Source: SIG673 sp964570105
Lineage (GTDB): Bacteria; Bacillota; Clostridia; Oscillospirales; CAG-272
DNA length: 25,076 bases
Direction: 5' to 3'
NCBI GenBank assembly: GCA_964570105.1
Contig: CAZMWM010000016.1
Span: forward strand, 1 to 25,076
This document shows, one piece after another, positions 1-6,202 of this stretch. A model generated the notes under the pieces. It was not told the origin of the DNA. It made no database searches and worked only from the letters and a program-made list of their open reading frames with translations. How positions within the stretch are numbered: position 1 is the first letter of the stretch; the number at the start of each line of letters is the position of its first letter. The translations under genes and the position numbers were made by a program.

Positions 1-347
1 GCGTACCTCGCCACTAAAGTGGCGCGGAGTTTTGATGGTTGTGGATACACGCCCCTGAATTAGTTCTAACACAGACAGGGCGTACCTCCGCCACTAAAGT
101 GGCGCAGAGTTTGGGTGGTTTAAGGATACACGCCCTAAATTCGTGCGAACACAGATTGGCGTACCTCTGTGATGGAACAACAAACTTCCACCGCGAAGCT
201 GTACAGAAGCTTTTGCCCAGCTTTTCTCGAAAAGCTGGCGCGAAGCTACACGAAAACTTTTGCTAAAGTTCACATCCTTGCGCGTAACAATGGCGAAGCC
301 TTGTTACGCCGAGTTGACCTCCGGTCAACTCTTTTTGCTAAGTTTTT
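1..347. repeat. Non-coding block: 79-bp tandem repeats followed by a run of hairpins
   Basis: No credible gene is seen here. Two imperfect copies of a 79-bp unit start at 1 and 80, and the first bases of a third copy start at 159 and then diverge. Each full copy begins GCGTACCTC, carries the palindrome GCCACT-AA-AGTGGC (10-23 and 90-103), and ends with GGATACACGCC followed by an A/T-rich segment and ACACAGA. After the third start come back-to-back inverted repeats with unrelated stems: 217-238 (10-bp stem), 255-270 (6 bp), 282-309 (9 bp plus an inner GGC/GCC), 311-331 (9 bp) and 331-355 (6 bp). The last one overlaps the final codons and stop of the hydrolase gene read from the right. The block may serve as its 3' untranslated region. 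The repeat continues off the window edge, so the full copy number is unknown. Confidence 0.75.
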
Positions 348-1049
348 TCAAAAAGCGTCGAGGAAGGCTTCTATCGCGGCGTTATAGTCTGCGCTGTTGG
401 TCTTTACTATTCCGTGACCGCCTTCTATCGTCGTGAGAGTTCCCCTCGGAAAGCTGTCGCTTATCAGTTTGCTGTGCGAAGGACGTATGGCGTCGTGAGA
501 GCCGACGAGAACGAGCACGGGGCATTCGATCCTGCCAAGCTCTTCGGGGGATATCTGCGGCTCGTCCGTCATCAGGCGCATAAGGTCGGCGGTGGCGCGA
601 GCCTTTTTGTCCTCAGGATGATGTTTTGAGCGCCTTAAGGCTTTCCTGTACGTGCGTTTTATCTGAGCGAGATCCTTCTTTTCAAGTCCTTCCGGAAACA
701 TATTTGCGCCGTTGAGCACCATACCGATAAGGTACTGCGGATATTTTAGTGCAAATAGCATAGCGATATTTCCGCCGTCGCTGTAGCCGACGAGTATCAC
801 CTTTTTCAGCCCCATCTCATCGAGAAATTCATGCAGATCCTCCGCAAATTGCGAGAGCGTGAAGGGGGCTGTGCCGCGCGGCGTCCTTCCGTGTCCGCGT
901 GTGTCGAGCGTTATGACGCGCCTTTGGCGTGTGAAGTGCTCTACGGTGTAAAAGAACGACGACGAATTTCCGCCATTGCCGTGAAGCAGTACGAGCGGCG
1001 CAAGCTCGTTCTTCGGTCCGTGGTCTGTGTAAAACATCTCGATATCCAT
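348..1049 (-). CDS. Alpha/beta hydrolase fold protein
   Basis: This 233-aa soluble protein has the complete catalytic set of an alpha/beta hydrolase. The oxyanion motif LLHGNGG lies at about 21-27, the nucleophile elbow GYSDGG puts the serine at about 90, the acid is the Asp in GSHD (about 186), and the base is the His in GGHG (about 212). A DTRGHG motif at about 49-54 and a helical cap at about 115-170 match small esterases, lipases and proline-iminopeptidase-like hydrolases. The substrate cannot be read from the sequence. The ATG at 1047-1049 follows an AAAGGAA ribosome site about 11 bases upstream, and a consensus minus-strand promoter lies at 1122-1150. The gene diverges from marR, and its 5' region partly shares the control region, so co-regulation is possible but unproven. 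The last codons and stop lie inside a hairpin arm of the neighbouring repeat block. Confidence 0.9.
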   Translation of the reverse strand: MDIEMFYTDHGPKNELAPLVLLHGNGGNSSSFFYTVEHFTRQRRVITLDTRGHGRTPRGTAPFTLSQFAEDLHEFLDEMGLKKVILVGYSDGGNIAMLFALKYPQYLIGMVLNGANMFPEGLEKKDLAQIKRTYRKALRRSKHHPEDKKARATADLMRLMTDEPQISPEELGRIECPVLVLVGSHDAIRPSHSKLISDSFPRGTLTTIEGGHGIVKTNSADYNAAIEAFLDAF

Positions 1050-1121
1050 ATGCTTGAGGGTTCCTTTCTTTTCGTGCGCTCGGCGGCTTCGCGTGCCTGC
1101 AGGCTTTCGGAGCGTACCTTA

Positions 1122-1150
1122 ATTATACCACCGCGACTGCGGTTTGTCAA
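1122..1150 (-). promoter_or_regulatory. Sigma-A promoter for the alpha/beta hydrolase
   Basis: On the minus strand TTGACA (1145-1150) and TATAAT (1122-1127) are separated by 17 bp. Both boxes match the consensus exactly and point toward the hydrolase start at 1049. Confidence 0.85.
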
Positions 1151-1206
1151 CCGGAAATGCCGCTTTCGTCAAGGGTTGCGTGCGCTTTTTCAAAATAATT
1201 AAAATG

Positions 1207-1283
1207 TTAACTGTTCAGTGCTTGATTTTTAACAAATTAACTGTTATAATGTTTGACTGTGAACAGTCGAACTGTCTTAACAG
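1207..1283. promoter_or_regulatory. Cluster of MarR-type operator half-sites
   Basis: TTAACTGTT occurs at 1207-1215 and 1237-1245, and TTGACTGTG at 1253-1261. A perfect palindrome GACTGT-GA-ACAGTC lies at 1255-1268, and a further CTGT-CTTA-ACAG dyad at 1272-1283. The sites surround and overlap the marR promoter boxes, the start-site region and the approach to the ribosome site. This is the expected layout for autorepression by the MarR protein encoded just downstream. The assignment to MarR rests on position and symmetry only. Confidence 0.6.
1222..1250 (+). promoter_or_regulatory. Sigma-A promoter of the marR-ABC operon
   Basis: TTGATT (1222-1227) and TATAAT (1245-1250) have a 17-bp spacer and lie 46 bp before the marR start. 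The repeated TTAACTGTT element at 1237-1245 overlaps the spacer and the first base of the -10 box. Confidence 0.8.
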
Positions 1284-1295
1284 GAGGAAGTGTCG

Positions 1296-1793
1296 ATGAA
1301 CAAAGATATCAACGTACAGCGACCGCAGGAGTGCGCGGAGCATCAAAAGCCCCGAGAGGTGGCGATGATAATGCGTGTAAATCGGTTGCATCACAGCGCG
1401 GTGGAGAAAAGGCTAAAGTCGCTGAATATACACAGGAGCCAGCATATGCTGCTGATGGCGATAGCGAAATCCGGCGGCTTGCTTTCACAGCGTGAGATAG
1501 CGGAAAAGCTCGAAATATCTCCGGCGGCGGTCGCAATGTCGCTGAAAAAGATGGAGAGCAACGGTCTTATATCGCGTGAGGCGGCGAAGGATGACGGAAG
1601 GGTAAACCACATCGCGGTATCGGAGCTTGGAAGGAGCATAATATCCGAAAGCGAACGGATATTCTACGAGGTCGATAACGCAATGCTGAACGGTGTAAGC
1701 GCCGACAAGCTCGGGGTGTTCGAAGAGGTGCTGGAGGCTATATACGACAATCTTATAGCTATCGGTGCGGACGACAAGCGCCCCGTCATATAA
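1296..1793 (+). CDS. MarR family transcriptional regulator
   Basis: This 165-aa winged-helix protein is the size of typical MarR regulators. The central part (about 45-110) reads as helix-turn-helix plus wing: LLSQREIAEKLEISPAAVA gives the HTH, followed by LKKMESNGLISREAAKDDGR for the recognition helix end and the wing with its Asp-Asp-Gly-Arg turn. N- and C-terminal helices should form the dimer interface. The ATG at 1296 is chosen because AGGAGG at 1282-1287 lies 8 bases before it, while a GTG at 1290 would be too close. It is the first gene of an operon with two ABC exporter half-transporters. In this common Firmicute arrangement the repressor responds to a toxic compound and derepresses its own efflux pump. 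Palindromes in its promoter support autoregulation. The ligand is unknown. Confidence 0.93.
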   Translation: MNKDINVQRPQECAEHQKPREVAMIMRVNRLHHSAVEKRLKSLNIHRSQHMLLMAIAKSGGLLSQREIAEKLEISPAAVAMSLKKMESNGLISREAAKDDGRVNHIAVSELGRSIISESERIFYEVDNAMLNGVSADKLGVFEEVLEAIYDNLIAIGADDKRPVI

Positions 1794-1851
1794 AATGTAA
1801 GACAAAAAATCGTTACTACTGCGGATATCAAGAAAGGACGAAGATCATACG

Positions 1852-3621
1852 ATGAAGAGATGGTTAAAGTACGTAAGACCGTACCTGCCGTATTTTATAA
1901 TCGGTCCCGTGTGCATGATCGTTGAGGTCATAGGCGAGGTGCTGATGCCGAAGTTTTTGGCTATGATAATCAATAACGCCGCCGCAAAAACGCCGTGGTA
2001 CAGTGCCGGCGTAATGGGCGGAATGATACTTACGGCTCTGCTTATGATGCTCGGCGGAGTGGGCGGAGCATATTTCGGCGCTAAGGCGTCCGTTAATTTC
2101 GGAGCGGATCTGAGAAGAGACGTTTACCGCAAGGTGCAGAGCTATTCCTTTGCAAATATAGATAAATTCAGCACCGGCTCATTGGTGACGCGCCTTACCA
2201 ACGATGTTACCCAGATACAGAATTTCATAAACACATTGCTGAGGATGTGCTTGCGTTCTCCCGGAATGCTCATAGGCGGTCTTATTATGGCGATAACGTT
2301 GCGTCCGTCGCTTGCCGTGGTATTTGCTGTGGCGATACCGATACTCGTGATCGCGATACTCGGCATCATACTTAATGCGTTTCCGAGATTTTCCGCCATG
2401 CAGAGCAAGGTGGACGGACTGAATAACCGCGTTCAGGAGAGCGTAACGAACGTACGCGTCGTTAAGAGCTTCGTGCGCGAGGATCACGAGATAGAAAAAT
2501 TCAAGGATGCGAACGGAAGTCTCAAGGATGCCGGAGTTTCGGCTATGCGCATTATGATACTGCTCCAGCCGGTGATGACGCTCGTTATGAATTTCACCGT
2601 GCTTGCGGTGTATTGGTTTGGTGCTCCGATGGTTATGAACAGCGGGATGGATATCGGTGACCTTTCGGCTTTCATCACCTATTGCACGCAGATACTTTCG
2701 TCGCTTATGATGATAACTATGATGCTTATGATGTCCTCGCGTGCCATGGCGTCCGGAAAGCGTATATGCGAGGTGCTTGACGAGCATCCTGATATCACTG
2801 ACGAGAATGCGACCGATGCTGTCGTTTCGAGGGGCGAGGTCGAATTTCGCGGCGTGGATTTCAGATATTACAAGACCAGCGAGGAGAAGGTGCTGGACGG
2901 GATAGATCTGAAGATAGATGCCGGAAGCACGGTCGGAGTCATAGGCTCGACCGGTTGCGGAAAGACCACGCTCGTTTCGCTCATAGACCGTCTGTACGAT
3001 GTGGATGCCGGAGAGGTGCTGGTGGACGGGGTGAACGTAAAGGAATATTCCCTCCATAACCTCCGCGACGGCGTCGGAATGGTGCTTCAAAAGAATGTTC
3101 TTTTCTCCGGAACGATAAAGGAAAATCTGCTTTGGGGCGACGAGAATGCCACGGACGAGGAGATATCAGCCGCGGCAAGCCGTGCGCAAGCGGACAAATT
3201 CGTGCGTAATTTCAAGGACGGCTACGATATGGAGCTTGGTCAGGGCGGTGTGAACGTCTCGGGCGGTCAGAAGCAAAGACTTTGTATCGCAAGAGCGCTT
3301 CTCAAAAAGCCGAAGATACTTATTCTTGACGACTCCACGAGCGCCGTCGACACCGCGACCGAGGCTATGATACGTACAGCGTTCAAGAACGAGCTTGCGG
3401 ACGCTACCAAGATAATCATAGCGCAACGCATAACCTCCGTTATGGATGCCGATAAGATAGTGGTCATGAATGACGGACGCATAGTCGGAGAGGGAACTCA
3501 CGCCGAGCTTATGGAGAGCTGTGCGGACTATCGCGATATATACAATTCACAGATGGAGAGCAAGGATGCCTCCGTCACCGCGGCTATCAACGCGGAAAGA
3601 TCCAAAGGAGGTGCTGACTGA
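1852..3621 (+). CDS. ABC exporter half-transporter, subunit A with degenerate ATPase site (LmrC/BmrC-like)
   Basis: This 589-aa half-transporter has an exporter-type membrane domain (about 1-310, six predicted segments) fused to a nucleotide-binding domain. Walker A is GSTGCGKTT (365-373) and the signature is VSGGQ (469-473). Walker B ends ILILDD, with Asp494 where the catalytic Glu normally stands, and the switch position reads IIIAQR, so Gln525 replaces the H-loop His. These are hallmarks of the degenerate-site partner in heterodimeric exporters such as LmrCD, BmrCD and TM287/288. Its intact VSGGQ should complete the working site of the partner. The stop TGA overlaps the ATG of the next gene by one base, indicating translational coupling. 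It is predicted to sit in the inner membrane and export drugs or other amphipathic compounds. The substrate is inferred from the MarR context, not visible. Confidence 0.93.
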   Translation: MKRWLKYVRPYLPYFIIGPVCMIVEVIGEVLMPKFLAMIINNAAAKTPWYSAGVMGGMILTALLMMLGGVGGAYFGAKASVNFGADLRRDVYRKVQSYSFANIDKFSTGSLVTRLTNDVTQIQNFINTLLRMCLRSPGMLIGGLIMAITLRPSLAVVFAVAIPILVIAILGIILNAFPRFSAMQSKVDGLNNRVQESVTNVRVVKSFVREDHEIEKFKDANGSLKDAGVSAMRIMILLQPVMTLVMNFTVLAVYWFGAPMVMNSGMDIGDLSAFITYCTQILSSLMMITMMLMMSSRAMASGKRICEVLDEHPDITDENATDAVVSRGEVEFRGVDFRYYKTSEEKVLDGIDLKIDAGSTVGVIGSTGCGKTTLVSLIDRLYDVDAGEVLVDGVNVKEYSLHNLRDGVGMVLQKNVLFSGTIKENLLWGDENATDEEISAAASRAQADKFVRNFKDGYDMELGQGGVNVSGGQKQRLCIARALLKKPKILILDDSTSAVDTATEAMIRTAFKNELADATKIIIAQRITSVMDADKIVVMNDGRIVGEGTHAELMESCADYRDIYNSQMESKDASVTAAINAERSKGGAD

Positions 3622-5615
3622 TGGCAAGATCGCTTGAAGCTCTTCAAAAGCAATACAAGAGCACTTCCGCGCCGCAGAAGGGCGGTATGCCCGGAGGAGG
3701 ACCGCGTCCCGGCGGCGGACCGGGCGGACCGGGCGGACGCGCAAGGGCGATGGGCGGCGGAAAGCCGAAGAATATGAAGAATACCGTCGTCAGACTGCTC
3801 GGTTATCTCAAGGCGTATAAGCTGAGACTGATCGCCGTGATATTCACGATGCTCACGAGCACGCTGACGTCGCTTTGCGGCTCGTTTATGCTGATGCCGA
3901 TCATAAACCGCATCGGCGGCTTTGAGACCACGTCAAAGGACGGAAGATTTGCCGTCATAGCCGACGGGCTGGTCGAAGGGTTCAAGGATACGCTCTATCC
4001 CGCGTTCTCATCGGCGTTTGAAAACGAGCGTACTGCCGAGGTAATGATATACGTTCTTGCGGCAATGATCATACTCGCCTGTATATATCTGCTCGGTGTC
4101 GCGGCGACTTATATACAGCAACGCATAATGATATCCGTCTCTCAGGGAACGCTCGAGCGTATCAGGAACGACCTTTTCGCAAAGCTTGAAAAGCTTCCCG
4201 TGAGATATTTCGATACCACGCCGACAGGTGAGACCATGAGCCGTTTTACCAATGATATCGACAATATCGGCACGATGCTCGACAGCTCTCTTACATCGAT
4301 AGTTTCCGGTACCGTAACGCTTATCGGTACGTTCGTCTTTATGCTGACGACCAGCTGGGTGCTCACTCTCATAACCGTGGTGTTCATCCCGATATTTACC
4401 TTGGGCGGAGGCGCTATAGCCAAACGGAGCAGTAAGTATTACGGCGGTCAGCAGGCGGTGCTCGGAGCAGTCAACGGATATATAGAGGAGACCGTATCCG
4501 GGCAGAAGGTCATAAAGGTGTTCAATCACGAAAAGGATTGCACGGAGGAATTTGAGCTGCTCAACGACGAGCTTCGTGACAAACAGCTGAAGGCGCAGTT
4601 CTTCGGCGGTATAATGGGACCGATCATGGGCAATACGAGCCAGATAAGCTACGCGGTGACTGTCGGAGTCGGCGGAATACTTATGTGTACGACCGGATTT
4701 ACTCCGGGTGCTCTCAGTGTGTTTGCGAATTACGCTAAGCAGTTCTCTATGCCCATAAACAACATATCGATGCAGATGAGCACCATCTTTTCCGCTCTTG
4801 CGGGTGCCGAAAGGGTGTTTGCCGTAATGGACAGAGAGCCGGAGCCGGAATGTCCTCCCAATGCGATAAGCGACGGAGTTATCATCGGTAACGTTGTGCT
4901 CGATAACGTCACCTTTGGATACGATCCTGGCAGAGATATACTGAAAAACATCTCGCTCTACGCAAAGCCCGGGCAGAAGATAGCGTTCGTTGGCTCGACA
5001 GGTGCGGGAAAAACGACGGTCACAAACCTTCTTAACCGTTTTTACGATATAGAGAAGGGGAGCATAACGATCGATGGAAAGTCGATCATGGAGTACGACC
5101 GTGCGTTCCTTCGCAGGAATATCGCGATGGTGCTTCAGGATACGCACCTTTTCTCCGGTACGGTCAGAGAGAATATCCGTTACGGACGGTTGGATGCGAC
5201 AGACGACGAGGTGGTCGCCGCGGCTAAGACCGCATCCGCTCACAGCTTTATAATGAGGCTATCGGACGGTTACGATACCGTGCTTGAGGGTGACGGAGCA
5301 AATCTTTCGCAGGGACAGCGCCAGCTTCTCAATATTGCCCGTGCGGCGCTCTCGAAGGCTCCGATACTCGTTCTTGACGAGGCGACCAGCTCGGTCGATA
5401 CAAGGACGGAACGTCATATCGAGCACGGTATGGACAGACTTATGAAGGATCGCACGACCTTCGTTATCGCGCACAGGCTCTCCACCGTGCGAAATTCAAA
5501 TGCAATAATGGTACTTGAGAACGGCGTTATAATCGAGCGCGGAAGCCACGAGGAGCTGCTCGCGTTAAAGGGACGCTATTACGAGCTTTACACAGGCGTG
5601 AAGGAGCTTGACTGA
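3621..5615 (+). CDS. ABC exporter half-transporter, subunit B with catalytic Glu (LmrD/BmrD-like)
   Basis: This 664-aa half-transporter partners the preceding gene. A Gly/Pro-rich linker (about 20-48, repeated GGGP and GGPGG runs) precedes the six-segment membrane domain, as often seen in this exporter branch. In the nucleotide-binding domain Walker A is GSTGAGKTT (458-466), Walker B is LVLDE with catalytic Glu587, and the H-loop is IAHR with His618. The signature is LSQGQ (562-566) rather than LSGGQ. The expected dimer therefore has one working site (Walker A/B of this protein plus VSGGQ of subunit A) and one degenerate site. A loop of about 40 residues between the first two membrane segments (about 95-135) is predicted to be extracytoplasmic. 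The start codon overlaps the stop of subunit A. Confidence 0.93.
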   Translation: MARSLEALQKQYKSTSAPQKGGMPGGGPRPGGGPGGPGGRARAMGGGKPKNMKNTVVRLLGYLKAYKLRLIAVIFTMLTSTLTSLCGSFMLMPIINRIGGFETTSKDGRFAVIADGLVEGFKDTLYPAFSSAFENERTAEVMIYVLAAMIILACIYLLGVAATYIQQRIMISVSQGTLERIRNDLFAKLEKLPVRYFDTTPTGETMSRFTNDIDNIGTMLDSSLTSIVSGTVTLIGTFVFMLTTSWVLTLITVVFIPIFTLGGGAIAKRSSKYYGGQQAVLGAVNGYIEETVSGQKVIKVFNHEKDCTEEFELLNDELRDKQLKAQFFGGIMGPIMGNTSQISYAVTVGVGGILMCTTGFTPGALSVFANYAKQFSMPINNISMQMSTIFSALAGAERVFAVMDREPEPECPPNAISDGVIIGNVVLDNVTFGYDPGRDILKNISLYAKPGQKIAFVGSTGAGKTTVTNLLNRFYDIEKGSITIDGKSIMEYDRAFLRRNIAMVLQDTHLFSGTVRENIRYGRLDATDDEVVAAAKTASAHSFIMRLSDGYDTVLEGDGANLSQGQRQLLNIARAALSKAPILVLDEATSSVDTRTERHIEHGMDRLMKDRTTFVIAHRLSTVRNSNAIMVLENGVIIERGSHEELLALKGRYYELYTGVKELD

Positions 5616-5952
5616 TAGCGTAACGGTTTGGAAATCAAAAAACAAGAGCGTATCGGTCGCGTGCCGATACGCTCTGCGCGATGAATTAGGTAAGAGGTAA
5701 AAGGTAATAGTGAAGAAGTGAAAAGAAGAAAATTTCCGTCGCTACGCTTCGGAAATTATTATAAAATAAGGTGTAGGCAACACTCAAATTTTAACCGTTG
5801 TCACTTCTACTTCTTACCTATTCACTATTACTTATTACTTCAAATTCTCGGGAGCGGGTAGGGGAAGTAATAAGTAAGAGGTAATAGTGAAGAAGTAATA
5901 AGTAAAAAGTAAAAAGTAAAAATTCTCGGGAGCGTCAGCGACCGAGAATTTT
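5616..5952. repeat. Repeat-rich intergenic region with low-complexity inverted arms
   Basis: No gene is seen. Purine-rich strings built from GTAATA, GTGAAGAAG and AGTAAAA lie in direct orientation at about 5689-5730 and 5864-5920, and in inverted orientation at about 5802-5841. Arms 5829-5841 and 5864-5876 form a perfect 13-bp stem with a 22-base loop. A second hairpin has stem AATTTCCG/CGGAAATT (5731-5738 and 5750-5757). The string AAATTCTCGGGAGCG occurs at 5842-5856 without a pairing arm, and near-identically at 5920-5934, where it is half of the tRNA terminator. The layout resembles a dispersed palindromic repeat or MITE-like insertion between the ABC operon and the tRNA gene. No transposase or target-site duplication was found. 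Confidence 0.6.
5645..5675 (-). terminator. Strong hairpin with T-tract on the minus strand
   Basis: A perfect 12-bp stem (5645-5656 with 5664-5675) encloses a 7-base loop 30 bp after the ABC operon stop. No T-run follows it on the plus strand. Read on the minus strand it is followed by TTGTTTTTTGATTT, so it looks like a minus-strand intrinsic terminator that protects the exporter genes from readthrough. It may also end plus-strand transcripts weakly. Confidence 0.55.
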
Positions 5953-5953
5953 T
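5918..5953 (-). terminator. Intrinsic terminator of tRNA-Ala
   Basis: A 12-bp perfect stem (5918-5929 with 5942-5953) with a 12-base loop directly abuts the tRNA: its first stem base on the minus strand is the last A of CCA. On the minus strand a TTTTTAC repeat tract follows. Confidence 0.85.
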
Positions 5954-6028
5954 GGTGGACCTGGTGGGATTCGAACCCATGACCTCCGCGTTGCGAACGC
6001 GGCGCTCTCCCAACTGAGCTACAAGCCC
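5953..6028 (-). tRNA. tRNA-Ala (anticodon CGC)
   Basis: The 76-nt minus-strand sequence folds as a cloverleaf. The acceptor is GGGCTTG/CAGGTCC with the G3-U70 pair that identifies alanine tRNAs. The D arm contains AGCTCAGTTGGGAGAGC. The anticodon stem CCGCG/CGCGG encloses loop TTCGCAA (anticodon CGC, codon GCG). The T loop is GGTTCGAATCC, and A73 with CCA is encoded. A consensus promoter (6045-6073) and an adjoining terminator (5918-5953) show it is transcribed alone. Confidence 0.97.
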
Positions 6029-6044
6029 ATCTGATTACCTGTGT

Positions 6045-6073
6045 ATTATATCATCTTTTTGATGATTTGTCAA
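6045..6073 (-). promoter_or_regulatory. Consensus promoter of tRNA-Ala
   Basis: On the minus strand TTGACA (6068-6073) and TATAAT (6045-6050) are 17 bp apart. The -10 box lies 16 bases upstream of the mature tRNA 5' end. Confidence 0.92.
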
Positions 6074-6114
6074 GTGTTTTTTTACGATTTCCGAAAAACT
6101 TTTTGCAAAACTCC

Positions 6115-6170
6115 TTGACAATGCGTCTGCGCGGTGTTATAATTACGTTGTGCGGCGTATTCACGCCGCA
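6115..6170 (+). promoter_or_regulatory. Promoter of the glycerol-1-phosphate dehydrogenase gene with a 5'-end hairpin
   Basis: TTGACA (6115-6120) and TATAAT (6138-6143) are separated by 17 bp. The predicted transcript starts at about 6150 and opens with an 8-bp hairpin, TGCGGCGT/ACGCCGCA (6151-6158 with 6163-6170). A helix at the extreme 5' end may slow mRNA decay, though that is inference. Confidence 0.88.
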
Positions 6171-6202
6171 AATATTGATGATGGATACGGAGAATTACGG
6201 TT

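Noticed and set aside
1..180. CRISPR array
   Set aside because: The repeated unit is 79 bp, contiguous and only about two copies long, with no unique spacers and no cas genes.
39..387. Two short plus-strand open frames in the left repeat block
   Set aside because: They run through tandem repeats and hairpins, lack ribosome sites, and one enters the hydrolase gene on the opposite strand.
4008..5243. A 411-codon open frame antisense to ABC subunit B
   Set aside because: It overlaps a well-conserved exporter gene completely, and its translation has no recognisable domain.
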